Shown in pieces: positions 33,124 to 42,424 of a stretch of 64,000 nucleotides of DNA. Made by a program: the position numbers and the translations under genes. Under the pieces are notes generated by a model, which saw only the letters and a program-made list of their open reading frames with translations, had not been told where the DNA came from and did not search any database. The stretch comes from Lacisediminimonas profundi. Its GTDB lineage: Bacteria; Pseudomonadota; Gammaproteobacteria; Burkholderiales; Burkholderiaceae_D. Within the stretch, counting starts at the first letter, position 1. Each line of letters begins with the position of its first letter. The DNA is taken from contig NZ_VTTH01000002.1 in the NCBI RefSeq assembly GCF_008831265.1, forward strand, positions 1 through 64,000, given 5' to 3'.

Positions 33124-33594
33124 ATGTCATCTGAAAAAATGTATCTGGAAGATTTTTACGTAGGCCAGAAGATTGAGCTTGGCTCATTCAGCTTTAGTGA
33201 AGAAGAAATACTGGAGTTCGCAAATCGCTTTGATCCCCAGCCATTCCACGTCCAGCCCGAGGCTGCGCGCGAATCAGTGTTCGGTGGCCTGATCGCCAGC
33301 GGCTGGCACACCTGCAGCCAGATGATGCGCCTGATGTGCGACAACCTGCTGGCCAGGGTCGATTCGATGGGCTCGCCGGGTTGCGATGAGCTGCGCTGGC
33401 TGAAGCCGGTGCGTCCCGGCGACCAGATCCGGACCGAGATGGTGGTGACGGCGGTGCGGGCGTCGGCGAGCAAGCCGGATCGCGGATTCATGAGCAGCGA
33501 CTGGAATGCGTGGAACCAGCACGGGGAAAAAGTAGTGTCCATCAAGGCGGTCGGCATGTATGGCTGCCGTCCGAAATCAGATAAACAAGCGTAA
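33124..33594 (+). CDS. MaoC-like hydratase 1
   Basis: The 156-residue hot-dog protein has the (R)-specific hydratase motif: FANRFDPQPFHVQPEAA with the Asp and His of the hydratase 2 site, then FGGLIASGWHT. The family hydrates enoyl-CoA. It lies 73 bp after the ACAD pair and 10 bp before a second MaoC gene. The two may act as a heterodimer or on different chain types. Confidence 0.88.
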   Translation: MSSEKMYLEDFYVGQKIELGSFSFSEEEILEFANRFDPQPFHVQPEAARESVFGGLIASGWHTCSQMMRLMCDNLLARVDSMGSPGCDELRWLKPVRPGDQIRTEMVVTAVRASASKPDRGFMSSDWNAWNQHGEKVVSIKAVGMYGCRPKSDKQA

Positions 33595-33604
33595 GGAGCA
33601 GGGA

Positions 33605-34060
33605 ATGCGGGTAATCGAAACATTGGGGGAATTGCGGGAGCTGGTCGGGCAGGAGGTGGCCGTCTCGGATTGGGTGGAAATCACGCAGCAACAGGTGCAG
33701 ACATTCGCCGAGGCGACTGGCGATCATCAGTGGATCCACTTGGACGTGGAACGGGCCAGGCGCGAGTCGCCGTATGGCGGCACGATCGCCCACGGCTTCC
33801 TGACCCTGTCGCTGCTGCCGAGGCTGATGAACAGCGCGGTGCAGATGAAGGATGTGAAGATGGCCGTGAATTACGGCCTGAACAAGGTGCGATTTCCGGC
33901 ACCGGTGCCGGTCGGCAGCAGGCTGCGGGCGCGGATGACGCTGCAGTCGGTCGAGGACATCCCCGGTGGCGCACAGGTGACCTGGCTGGTGACGGTGGAG
34001 CGTGAGGGTAGCGACAAGCCGGTGTGCGTGGCGGAGTCTATTTCGAGGCGGTACGCTTAG
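33605..34060 (+). CDS. MaoC-like hydratase 2
   Basis: The 151-residue protein starts at ATG 33605 with AAGGAGCAGGG upstream. The hydratase 2 motif FAEATGDHQWIHLDVERA and TIAHGFLTLSLLPRL are clear, giving catalytic Asp and His. The sequence SVIVNYGLNKVRFPAPV-like block (VNYGLNKVRFPAPVPVGS) is typical of R-hydratases such as Rv0130-type enzymes. It is probably the functional enoyl-CoA hydratase of the module that starts at 30707. Confidence 0.9.
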   Translation: MRVIETLGELRELVGQEVAVSDWVEITQQQVQTFAEATGDHQWIHLDVERARRESPYGGTIAHGFLTLSLLPRLMNSAVQMKDVKMAVNYGLNKVRFPAPVPVGSRLRARMTLQSVEDIPGGAQVTWLVTVEREGSDKPVCVAESISRRYA

Positions 34061-34094
34061 GCTGATAGGGTAATTTCCGGCCCAGACCACGAAT

Positions 34095-34146
34095 GCTCCC
34101 TCCCTTTCCAGGGGAGGGAGCTACAAAGTCGATCAGCCATCGACGC
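34095..34146. repeat. GC-rich hairpin repeat, copy 1
   Basis: GCTCCCTCCC (34095-34104) and GGGAGGGAGC (34112-34121) form a perfect 10-bp stem. The following TCGATCAGCCATCGACG recurs after the copy at 54102. It lies between convergent genes and may act as a terminator. Confidence 0.65.
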
Positions 34147-34177
34147 TCTTGCTGCGGTGGAAATCGAATCGCGCCAA

Positions 34178-34789
34178 TCACTTCATCGGCGAGAACCCCA
34201 TCGGCACCAGCAAGGAATTCTCCTGGGTCATCCAGCGCGCACGTCCGCCGGGCGGCGGCCATGTCCCTTTCGCCACTTCGCCGGCACGGATGCGAAGGCG
34301 ATCGTCGTAACTCTCGTACACCCACAGATGAATGAAGCGCAGTGCGCGTGAATTGATCGAATACATCACCAGCGGCGCCGGCGAGACCTGCGTCCGATTC
34401 AACAGCGGTTCCTTCCACGTCTCCAGCAGTTCGTCCAGCATCCCGGGACGATAGACATAGCTGCGCATCTCGTAGATCGCTCCGGCTTTTCCGGGCGAGG
34501 GCGGGGTCATGTAGGGCACTACCCTGAACTGTTCGATCTGCACGTCCTGCGTCATCGGCAAGACGTCGCTCAGCCAGTTTTTGCCGCCTGGGGTGAACTC
34601 GGTCGGCCCCGATGCACTGCTGGTCTCGTCATAACGTCGCAGCAGCAACACGTCGTTCACGCGGCCGACTTCGGTGGTCCAGGCGGCGACCAGTTCGGCC
34701 GGGCAGGCGGACGCGGCGGCGTCGAGCGCGGATACAACATCCTTGAGCCTGGCAGCGGCCGTGGTCAGGGTCGTCAGTTCGTAGATCAT
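34178..34789 (-). CDS. NIPSNAP family protein
   Basis: The 203-residue cytoplasmic protein starts MIYELTTLTT and has a second repeat at about residue 107 (YEMRSYVYRPGMLDELLETW), with the two alpha/beta ferredoxin-like halves of the NIPSNAP family. Each has the typical start [IE]-Y-E-[LM] then a helix. The biochemical role in bacteria is unclear; bacterial members often sit in catabolic loci, in keeping with the neighbouring acyl-CoA module. It is convergent with the MaoC gene and separated from the RND pump gene by 56 bp. Confidence 0.82.
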   Translation of the reverse strand: MIYELTTLTTAAARLKDVVSALDAAASACPAELVAAWTTEVGRVNDVLLLRRYDETSSASGPTEFTPGGKNWLSDVLPMTQDVQIEQFRVVPYMTPPSPGKAGAIYEMRSYVYRPGMLDELLETWKEPLLNRTQVSPAPLVMYSINSRALRFIHLWVYESYDDRLRIRAGEVAKGTWPPPGGRARWMTQENSLLVPMGFSPMK

Positions 34790-34845
34790 GGTGGCGAATA
34801 CTCGTGGCGGGGGAAAGCCACGAGTATGCCAGTTTCAGGCCGCGC

Positions 34846-37800
34846 TCAGTTGGGAGCGGGATCGTCGATGTCGTCGAACCACTGGTACAGCGCGGGCACC
34901 ACCACCAGCGTCAGCAGCGTGCAGGTGATCAGTCCGCCGATCACCACGATGGCCAGCGGGCGCTGCACTTCGGAGCCAGGGCCGGTCGAGAACAGGAAGG
35001 GAATCAGCCCGAGCATGGCGACGGTCGCCGTCATCATCACCGGCCGGAAGCGCAGCACGGCGCCTTTCTGCGCGGCTTCCAGCAGCGCCATGCCGTTCAG
35101 GCGCAGGCTGCGGATGCACGACACCAGCACCACGCCGTTGAGCACCGCAATGCCCCACAGCGCAATGAACCCGACCGAGGCTGGCACCGACAGGTATTCC
35201 CCGGCGACGAACAGGCCGATGATGCCGCCGATCGATGCAAATGGCAGCACCATGATGATCAGCGATGCCAGCCGGATCGAGCCGAACAGCAGGAACAACA
35301 GGAAGAAGATGGCAGCGACGGTGACCGGGACGATTATGCTCAGGTGGCCCATTGCCCGCTCCATGTTCTGGAACTGTCCGCCCCATTCGATGGTATAGCC
35401 TTCCGGCATTTTCACCTGGCGTTCGACCTGCTGCTTCAGCTCGGCCACGAAGCCCCCGAGGTCGCGATCCTTGACGTTGACGCCCACCACGATCCGGCGC
35501 CGTGCCGATTCGCGCGAGATCTGGGCCGGACCGTCCTCGATCCGGATATCGGCCACGCTCTCCAGCGCCACTTGCAGCCCGCGCGGGGAGTTGATCAGCT
35601 GATTGCGGATTGCTTCGACGTTGTTGCGGAAACCTTCCGGCAGGCGCACCACCGCATTGTAGCGGCGCGTTCCTTCGTAGATTTCGGTCGCCACCTTGCC
35701 GCCGATTGCGGTCTCGATCACGTCATGCACGTCGGCCACATTGATGCCCAGGCGCGCGATGGCCTGGCGGTTGATGTCGATCGACAGATACTGCTGGCCG
35801 CTGACGCGTTCCACCCGCATGTCGTAGGCACCGGTGACGCCCTTGGCCACGCGCTCGATTTCTTCCGCTGTCTTTTTCAGGACGTCGAGATCGTCGCCGA
35901 ATACCTTGACCGCAACGTCCGAGCGTACCCCCGTCACCATCTCGTCGACGCGGTCGGAAATTGGCTGCGCCATCACGATCTGCACGCCGGGAAGCGTCAG
36001 CAGTTTCTTGCGGATCGCTTCGGCGATGTCGTCCTGGTTCCAGCCGCTGGGCCATTGGTCGCGCGGCTTCAGGCTGACGATAGGCGTCGATTCATTCTGG
36101 CCCTGGGGATCGGCCGGCGACTCGCCGCGGCCGACGCCGGACACCGCCGACTTCACGCCCGGCACCGTCATCACCAGCCGCATTGCCTCCTGTTCCATCT
36201 TGATCGATTCTTCGAGCGAGATGTTGGGCACGCGGTTGATGCCGGGCACGATCGATCCTTCCCGCATCTCGGGAATGAAGGCGGTGCCCAGGAAGGGCAC
36301 CATCAGCAGCGCCACCACGAACGCGGCCAGCGCGCTGAGGAAGGTCTTCTTGGGCGCTGCCAGTGCCCGCGCCAATACCGGCAGGTAGGGCTTCTTCATC
36401 GCCTTGATCAGCCGTGTTTCATGCTCCCCTTCGCCCTGCTTTACCTTCAGCAGGAACGAGGACAGCACCGGCGTGAGCGTCAGCGACAGCAGCAGGGAAA
36501 TGAATAGGGCGATGGAGATGGTGTACGCCAGCGGCGCGAACATCTTGCCTTCCATGCCGCTCAAGGTCATCAACGGCAGGAACACCAGGATGATGATGCC
36601 GATGCCGAATATCACTGGCGTGGCGACTTCCATCACCGCGCCCTGGATGATGCGCAGCTTGCTGCGCCCGTGTCCCGGCCGGCCCAGATGGGCATAGGCG
36701 TTTTCCACCACGACCGCGGGGCCGTCGACCATCAGGCCGATGGCGATCGCCAGGCCCCCCAGGGACATCAGGTTGGCCGATAGTCCGTATCGGTTCATCA
36801 CCAGGAAGGTCAGCAGCGGCGTCAGCACCAGGGTGGCCACCACTGCCAGCGAGGAGCGCACGTCGCCGAGGAACAGGAACAACACGATCACGACCAGGAT
36901 CACGCCTTCGATCAGGACCTTGACCACGGTCTTGAGCGCAGCGTCAACCAGTTCCGAGCGGTCGTAGTAGGAGACGACCTGCAGGCCGTCGGGGAGCATG
37001 CCCTTGGCATTGATTTCCTTGACCCGGGCCTGGATGCGCGACACCACTTCCTTGGCATTGCCGCCGCGCAGCATCAACACGATGCCGCCGACCGATTCGG
37101 TGACGCCGTTCTTGACCAGCGCGCCTTGCCGCACTTCGTGTCCGACCGTGACTTCGGCCACGTCGCGCACCGTGACCGGCACCGCTTCGCTTTCCTTCAG
37201 CACGATGCTGCGGATGTCGTCCATGTCCTTGATCAGGCCGACGCCGCGGATCAGGTACTGCTCGGCATACTGGGGCAGCACGCCGCCGCCGGAGTTGGCA
37301 TTGTTCAGCGCCAGCGAGCGGTAGACCTGCTGCAGCGACAGGCCGTAGTGGCGTAGCCGTTCCGGATTGACCAGCACCTGGTATTGCTTGACGTAGCCGC
37401 CCTGCGAATTGATCTCGGCTACGCCGGGGATCGAGCGCAGCAGGGGACGCACCACCCAGTCCTGGGTGTTGCGGCGCCGGGTCAGCTCTTCGACCGACAG
37501 GTTCTTTCCGGCGTCGTCGGGACGCTCCAGCGTGTATTGGTAGACCTCGCCCAGTCCGGTCGACACCGGACCCAGCACCGGCACGGCGCCGGCGGGCAGG
37601 CGGGCGCCGATTTCGATCAGCCGTTCCATGACAAGCTGGCGGGCGAAATAGACGTCGGTCTGGTCGGTGAACACCAGCGTGATGAGCGACAGGCCGGCCT
37701 TGTTCAACGAGCGGATTTCCGTCATCGCCGGCAAGCCGGTCATCGAAATTTCAATCGGGGCCGTGACCAGGCGCTCGACTTCCTCCGGCGAGCGGCCCGG

Positions 37801-37959
37801 CGCTTCGGTGGCGATCTGCACCTGGACGTTGGTGACATCCGGGAAGGCGTCGACCGACAGCTTTTGCGCAGCCCGGAAGCCGAACGCCATCAGGGCGAGC
37901 GCGATCACCACCACCACCAGGCGCTGGTTGAGCGCACTGCGTATGAGCGATTCGATCAC
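34846..37959 (-). CDS. Heavy-metal efflux RND transporter (CzcA/CusA family)
   Basis: The 1037-residue protein starts MIESLIRSALNQRLVVVVIALALMAFG, the usual first helix of HME-RND pumps, and shows FPDVTNVQVQI, the porter repeats and the duplicated 12-TM layout. The fourth-helix motif is AIGLMVDGPAVVVEN, containing the charged Asp used for proton relay. The AIG start recalls copper/silver pumps, whereas the DG resembles divalent-cation pumps, so the metal is not assigned. It is the third gene of an OMF-adaptor-pump operon (overlaps of 4 bp at each junction). Confidence 0.95.
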   Translation of the reverse strand: MIESLIRSALNQRLVVVVIALALMAFGFRAAQKLSVDAFPDVTNVQVQIATEAPGRSPEEVERLVTAPIEISMTGLPAMTEIRSLNKAGLSLITLVFTDQTDVYFARQLVMERLIEIGARLPAGAVPVLGPVSTGLGEVYQYTLERPDDAGKNLSVEELTRRRNTQDWVVRPLLRSIPGVAEINSQGGYVKQYQVLVNPERLRHYGLSLQQVYRSLALNNANSGGGVLPQYAEQYLIRGVGLIKDMDDIRSIVLKESEAVPVTVRDVAEVTVGHEVRQGALVKNGVTESVGGIVLMLRGGNAKEVVSRIQARVKEINAKGMLPDGLQVVSYYDRSELVDAALKTVVKVLIEGVILVVIVLFLFLGDVRSSLAVVATLVLTPLLTFLVMNRYGLSANLMSLGGLAIAIGLMVDGPAVVVENAYAHLGRPGHGRSKLRIIQGAVMEVATPVIFGIGIIILVFLPLMTLSGMEGKMFAPLAYTISIALFISLLLSLTLTPVLSSFLLKVKQGEGEHETRLIKAMKKPYLPVLARALAAPKKTFLSALAAFVVALLMVPFLGTAFIPEMREGSIVPGINRVPNISLEESIKMEQEAMRLVMTVPGVKSAVSGVGRGESPADPQGQNESTPIVSLKPRDQWPSGWNQDDIAEAIRKKLLTLPGVQIVMAQPISDRVDEMVTGVRSDVAVKVFGDDLDVLKKTAEEIERVAKGVTGAYDMRVERVSGQQYLSIDINRQAIARLGINVADVHDVIETAIGGKVATEIYEGTRRYNAVVRLPEGFRNNVEAIRNQLINSPRGLQVALESVADIRIEDGPAQISRESARRRIVVGVNVKDRDLGGFVAELKQQVERQVKMPEGYTIEWGGQFQNMERAMGHLSIIVPVTVAAIFFLLFLLFGSIRLASLIIMVLPFASIGGIIGLFVAGEYLSVPASVGFIALWGIAVLNGVVLVSCIRSLRLNGMALLEAAQKGAVLRFRPVMMTATVAMLGLIPFLFSTGPGSEVQRPLAIVVIGGLITCTLLTLVVVPALYQWFDDIDDPAPN

Positions 37960-39146
37960 GACTGGCCACCTGCTTGCATGCGCTTGCGCTCGTTGTTCAG
38001 GTGGAAGGCGCCCTCGATGACGACCCGGTCACCCGCCTTGATGCCGCTTTCGACCGGCCGCAGCTTGTCCTGCTCCGGCAGCAGCTTCACTTTTACCAGC
38101 CGGTACTTGCCAGCCGAGATTTCCTGCAGCACATGGTCTTCGTCGTCCTCGCGCACCACTGCCGCTGACGGCACGACCAGCCGTTCGACCGGGCGGGTGC
38201 GGATGATCATGGTGGCCAGCATGGCCGGCTTCAGGCTACGGTCGGCGTTGTCGACCTCGGTGCGCACGGTCACGGTGCGGTTTTCCACATTGACGGTGTC
38301 ACCGACATAGACCAGCTTGCCGGTCAGGCGTGAATTCTGCAGCGCCGGCACTTCGATCGACACCGTCTGGCCGGCCTGGATCCCGGCGATTTGCTGTTCC
38401 GGCACTTGTGCGGTCACCCATAGCCGCGACAGGTCGGCGATGGTAAACAGGGCATCCGCCGGCTGTATCACTTGTCCCAGCGCGACCTTGCGTTCGACCA
38501 CGATGCCGCTGGCGCTAGCCACTACCTGCGAGGTCGAGTTGATGGCACCGGTCTTGCTGATAGCCTCGATTGCGCGCGCTGTCATGCCCTGCACCCGTAG
38601 CTGGTCCGCTGCGGCACGCGTTTCCGCTTCTGCAATCGCCAGTTCGCTTTCCCGCTTCTGCAATTCTGCAGCGCCGATGACGTCCGCTGACAGCAGCAGC
38701 TTGGCGCGTTCGACATTGCGCCGGTGCAGATCCACCTGCGCTCGGGCGCGCAGATAGGCCAGCTGGGCCGCGCCCAGCTCGGCGCTGTGCAATTGGGCCA
38801 GCAGGTCGCCGGCACGCACCGATTGGCCGAGGGTGCCCTTCAGTTCGGTCACGCGGCCGGTGACGTTGGCGCCAATGCGTGCCACGCGCTGCTCATCGAA
38901 GTCGATGCGCCCGGCAATGCGTTCGGATTGGCTGATGAGCGCGTTGGCGGCCGGCGCGATCTTCAGCTGGCGCTGCATGTCGGCGCTGACCTGCACCAGG
39001 TTCGGATCAGCGGCAGCGGCGGCGCTGGCTGCCGGCTTTGCCGGTTCGTTCGGTTTGCAGGCAGCCAGCGCCAGCAGCATGGCGGTTGCCAGCAGGCCGC
39101 GGCGCAGCGCGGAAGGGGAGGGGCGCATAAGTTCAGGAGTCATCAT
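37956..39146 (-). CDS. RND efflux periplasmic adaptor (CzcB/CusB type), lipoprotein
   Basis: The 396-residue protein starts with a lipoprotein signal (LLATAMLLALAAC lipobox). It has the barrel-sandwich motif RIGANVTGRVTELKGTLGQ, a long alpha hairpin (about 110-185), the second lipoyl half VVERKVALGQVIQPADALF, and a C-terminal beta domain (VVPSAAVVREDDEDHV). The start overlaps the outer-membrane gene stop (ATGA), and its stop overlaps the pump start. It links the inner-membrane pump to the outer-membrane channel. Confidence 0.93.
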   Translation of the reverse strand: MMTPELMRPSPSALRRGLLATAMLLALAACKPNEPAKPAASAAAAADPNLVQVSADMQRQLKIAPAANALISQSERIAGRIDFDEQRVARIGANVTGRVTELKGTLGQSVRAGDLLAQLHSAELGAAQLAYLRARAQVDLHRRNVERAKLLLSADVIGAAELQKRESELAIAEAETRAAADQLRVQGMTARAIEAISKTGAINSTSQVVASASGIVVERKVALGQVIQPADALFTIADLSRLWVTAQVPEQQIAGIQAGQTVSIEVPALQNSRLTGKLVYVGDTVNVENRTVTVRTEVDNADRSLKPAMLATMIIRTRPVERLVVPSAAVVREDDEDHVLQEISAGKYRLVKVKLLPEQDKLRPVESGIKAGDRVVIEGAFHLNNERKRMQAGGQS

Positions 39147-40420
39147 TCGCGATGGAGTCGTTCGATTTCAATCAGCGCAGCGCGTACTTCGTAGCGTGCT
39201 GCGATCAGTTCATTGCGGGCGCTGCGGTAGAACCGCTGCGCGTCGAGGTAATCCAGGATGCCGCGTTCGCCAAATCTGTAGGCGGCTTCGGCCACCCGCA
39301 GTGCTGCTTCAGACTGGCGCAGGATGCCGGACTCTAGCGCGGCCACCTGGTTGCGGCTGATTTCGTACTGCTGGTAGGCGGCTTCGAGAGACTGTTGCAG
39401 GCTGAATTCGCGCTGCTCCTGTTCTAGTTGCAGCCGGTTCAGTTGGGCGGTGGCGTCGGCAATCGGGCCGGCGCGCCGGTCCCACAGCGGAATGCTCATG
39501 GTCACGCCCAGGCGCGCGCCGCGCACCTCCGGATCCTGGTCGTAGCCGGCCCGCAAGGCCACGGTCGGCAGCCGGGCGGCTCGCTCGAATGCCAGTTGCT
39601 GGCGGGCGCGTTCGGCCAGCGCACGGTCGCGCGCGAGATCCGGATTGGTGGCCAGTGTCTCCTGCCGCAGCCGCTCCAGCTTGGGCAGTTCTGGCAGCGG
39701 AGTTGAATCCGGGATTACGTCGAAGCGGGATGCCATCGGTGCGCCGACAGCCTTGCGCAGCATGGCCCTGGCCATTGCTACCCGCAGGCGTGCGCCCTGC
39801 ACGTGTTTCTGGGCATTGAGCAGTTCGGCATCGGCCTTGATGATGTCGTAGCGGGGCGCCTCGCCGGACTTCACCCGCACTGATACCCGCTCATTGATCT
39901 GGGTCGAGGTAACCAGATCCTGTTCGGCTGCGTCGAGCTCCGCCTGTCGCCGCAGCAGTTCGTAGTACTGCAGCTTCAGGTTGCGAATCATCTCGCGCTG
40001 CGTGGCCCGTAGCTGGGCCTGCTCTGCTGTCAGCCCTGCGGTGGCGGCATTGATGCGGGCGTTGCGCTGGGGCGGCAGGTCGAGGCGCTGCGTGATCGAC
40101 AGGCTGCGCGTGTTGCCCTCGATCGAACCCGCCAGGCGAGCGCGTTGCGATCCTGTCAGGATTTCGACTTCGGGGTTCGGCAGGGCACGCGCCGTCTCGA
40201 TTCCTGCTTCTGCGCTCCTGACCTGCTGGTTGGCGGCACGCAGGCCGGCATTTTGCGTTTGCGCCAGCTCGATCAGTTGGGGCAATGTGTACAGCCCGCT
40301 GTCGGCGCTGTTGGCGCTGGCGCGGCTGGCGGTGAAGGTGAGTGTGGTCGCCAGCATCAGCAGCGCCGCTTTTGCAGCTAGCGCGCCTGGGAGGCTCCTG
40401 GATCGCCTGAGTGTGTTCAT
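39143..40420 (-). CDS. Outer-membrane efflux channel (TolC/CzcC family)
   Basis: The 425-residue protein is taken from ATG 40420, which begins a signal peptide (LAAKAALLMLATTLTFTASRASA); the open frame extends to 41011 but crosses the divergent regulator. Two OEP repeats are visible, with LPQLIELAQTQNAGLRAANQ at the start and the conserved ALPNPEVEIL and YRFGERGILDYLDAQR blocks. It is the first gene of the heavy-metal efflux operon and is read divergently from the nhaR-like regulator gene. Confidence 0.92.
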   Translation of the reverse strand: MNTLRRSRSLPGALAAKAALLMLATTLTFTASRASANSADSGLYTLPQLIELAQTQNAGLRAANQQVRSAEAGIETARALPNPEVEILTGSQRARLAGSIEGNTRSLSITQRLDLPPQRNARINAATAGLTAEQAQLRATQREMIRNLKLQYYELLRRQAELDAAEQDLVTSTQINERVSVRVKSGEAPRYDIIKADAELLNAQKHVQGARLRVAMARAMLRKAVGAPMASRFDVIPDSTPLPELPKLERLRQETLATNPDLARDRALAERARQQLAFERAARLPTVALRAGYDQDPEVRGARLGVTMSIPLWDRRAGPIADATAQLNRLQLEQEQREFSLQQSLEAAYQQYEISRNQVAALESGILRQSEAALRVAEAAYRFGERGILDYLDAQRFYRSARNELIAARYEVRAALIEIERLHRE

Positions 40421-40471
40421 TTTGCTCGAAGTTTCGGGTAAGGCTTCATGGTAACGATTTGAAATACATCC

Positions 40472-40492
40472 AACAAACCGAATATACTTGTT
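40472..40492. promoter_or_regulatory. Candidate LysR-type operator between efflux operon and nhaR-like gene
   Basis: AACAA-N11-TTGTT forms a perfect inverted repeat with the T-N11-A-like geometry preferred by LysR regulators. It lies in the 99-bp divergent gap, 28 bp before the regulator start. Confidence 0.4.
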
Positions 40493-40519
40493 AGATTCAT
40501 CGAAAAAGCTGAGGCATTC

Positions 40520-41446
40520 ATGGCCAGCATCAACTACAAGCACCTGCGTTATTTCTGGATGGTCGCGAAGGCGGGAAGCATCGTCCGTGCCAGTGAGCAA
40601 TTGTTTCTTTCGCCACAATCGATCAGCGGCCAGTTGCGCGAACTCGAAGAAAGTCTTGGCGTTGCGCTGTTCCACAAGGTCGGGCGGCAGCTCGAATTGA
40701 CCGATGCCGGCCGCCGCGCACTGACATACGCGGACGGCATTTTTTCGCTCGGCGAGGAGTTGGTCGACGCCATGCGTGACCAGACGCGTGAGCCGGTGGT
40801 GCGCTTCAAGCTGGGCGTTGCCGATTCGGTGCCCAAGCTGATCGCTTTCCGGGTGGTGGAGCCGACGCTTTACCTGGACGAACCGGTGCATCTGATTTGC
40901 CGTGAAGGGCGGCTTGACGCCTTGCTGTCGGAACTGGCTGTGCACCGGCTTGACATGGTGATTGCCGACCGGCCGATTCCCAACAGCCTGAATGTGCGCG
41001 GCTACAGCCACCTGCTGGGCGAGAGCGGACTGACGGTATTCGGCGCCCCACGCTTGCTGGAGAAATTGCCCAAGGAGTTTCCGGCCATGCTGGAGCGTGC
41101 ACCCTTTCTGCTGCCGGGCGCGGAAGTGCTGGTGCGTTCGAAGCTGTTACAGTGGTTTGCGGCGCAAAAATTGCGACCGCGGATCGTCGGCGAATTTGAC
41201 GACAGCGCGTTGCTGGGGGCGTTCGCCCAGGCGGGTGTCGGATTGTTCGTCGCCCCTTCGGCAATCGCTGACTATGTGTGCGCCCAGTACAACGTACGCG
41301 CGGTTGGCGATATTGCGGGCGTGAAGGAGCAGTTGTACGGGCTGACCACCGAGCGGCGGCTGACGCATCCGGCCATCGTCGCCATTCGGCGCATTGCCCA
41401 GCAGGAGGTGTTCGGCAAGCGCGCCCCAGCGGTGGGCGCAGTATAG
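40520..41446 (+). CDS. nhaR: LysR-family regulator, NhaR-like
   Basis: The 308-residue protein has an N-terminal winged HTH (INYKHLRYFWMVAKAGSIVRASEQLFLSPQSISGQLRELEE) in the NhaR variant, in which YKHLRYFW-x-VA precedes the helix. The effector domain has DMVIADRPIPNSLNVR, characteristic of NhaR. In E. coli NhaR activates the Na+/H+ antiporter gene nhaA. Here no antiporter is next to it, and it is divergent from the metal-efflux operon, so it may control that pump. The ATG is preceded by GAGG. Confidence 0.85.
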   Translation: MASINYKHLRYFWMVAKAGSIVRASEQLFLSPQSISGQLRELEESLGVALFHKVGRQLELTDAGRRALTYADGIFSLGEELVDAMRDQTREPVVRFKLGVADSVPKLIAFRVVEPTLYLDEPVHLICREGRLDALLSELAVHRLDMVIADRPIPNSLNVRGYSHLLGESGLTVFGAPRLLEKLPKEFPAMLERAPFLLPGAEVLVRSKLLQWFAAQKLRPRIVGEFDDSALLGAFAQAGVGLFVAPSAIADYVCAQYNVRAVGDIAGVKEQLYGLTTERRLTHPAIVAIRRIAQQEVFGKRAPAVGAV

Positions 41447-41531
41447 GGGCAGTGCTGCGGTCCACCTGGCAAGGCCGCGGCAACTCCCGGCTGGTTTTGT
41501 AGTCCTAACAATACATGACAAGGAGGAGATC

Positions 41532-42323
41532 ATGCTGCGCAGCCTGAAAGCACTGGATGGATTCACGATTGCGGCCACCGATGGCGAGCTTGGCCACGTG
41601 CGGGACATTTATTTTGACGACGAGAAATGGACCATCCGGTATTTCGAGGTGGATACCGGCGGCTGGCTGTCGGGGCGCAACGTGCTGTTGTCCCCGGCCT
41701 CGGTCACCGGCATCGACTGGAAGGACAAGAGCCTGCGGGTCAAGCTGACGCGCAGGCAGGTGGAGGACAGTCCCGGGCTGGACAGTGCCTTGCCGGTGTC
41801 GCGCCAGCACGAACTGGCGCTGTCGCGTTACTACGGCCTTCCGCGCTACTGGGCCGGCCCCTACCTCTGGGGCTATACGGCATTTCCGATGCTGGTCGAT
41901 CCGATTCCCTGGGATCCGGCCACCGGCCAGCTGGCGGGCCAGCCGGTCGACGAGCAGCGGGCAGAAGGCGATCCTCACTTGCGCTCCAAGGACGAGGTGC
42001 TCGGCTACCTGATACAGGCGAGCGACGACACTGTCGGTCATGTGGAGGACTTGCTGTTCGAGGAGCGCGACTGGCGCATAGGATTGATGGTGGTCGACAC
42101 GCGCGACTGGCTGCCGGGGCGGCATGTGCTGATCTCTCCGGCACGCATTCGCGGCCTGAGCTGGGAAGAAAAAACGGTGCGGGTACGGGCGACGCGGGAT
42201 GAGATCGAGCACAGCACTGAGTACGATAGCGGACATCCGCCGGAGAGCGAGGCGGTGGAGGACTTGTACCAGCGCACCGTGAGGCCTGCACCGGAAGGCG
42301 GCGACAAGGCGATGCGCTCGTGA
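41532..42323 (+). CDS. PRC-barrel domain protein
   Basis: The 263-residue protein starts at ATG 41532 with AAGGAGGAGA upstream. Two PRC-barrel halves are visible: residues about 1-80 (LKALDGFTIAATDGELGHVRDIYFDDEKW) and about 155-220 (EVLGYLIQASDDTVGHVEDLLFEERDW). Both contain the G-x-(V/I)-x-D-(I/L) motif of the superfamily. The mid region (YYGLPRYWAGPYLWG) matches the usual linker in stress-linked PRC proteins of soil bacteria. A cytoplasmic role is expected; exact function is unknown. The gene stands alone between nhaR and the peptide transporter. Confidence 0.85.
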   Translation: MLRSLKALDGFTIAATDGELGHVRDIYFDDEKWTIRYFEVDTGGWLSGRNVLLSPASVTGIDWKDKSLRVKLTRRQVEDSPGLDSALPVSRQHELALSRYYGLPRYWAGPYLWGYTAFPMLVDPIPWDPATGQLAGQPVDEQRAEGDPHLRSKDEVLGYLIQASDDTVGHVEDLLFEERDWRIGLMVVDTRDWLPGRHVLISPARIRGLSWEEKTVRVRATRDEIEHSTEYDSGHPPESEAVEDLYQRTVRPAPEGGDKAMRS

Positions 42324-42371
42324 GGGAATGACGGGATGAAGGGATGACGGGACGAAGGGATGACGGGACGG
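42324..42371. repeat. Short tandem repeat, 16-bp unit
   Basis: Three near-perfect units of GGGATGACGGGACGAA follow the stop of the PRC-barrel gene. They are non-coding and may vary between strains. Confidence 0.7.
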
Positions 42372-42424
42372 CATGGGCTGGAACGTGAAATAATCGCATC
42401 TTCCAACACGATTCCGGCCCGCTC

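Noticed and set aside
34804-36507. A 567-codon plus-strand frame
   Set aside because: It is antisense to the RND pump and is rich in His and Gln, as expected from complementary codons.
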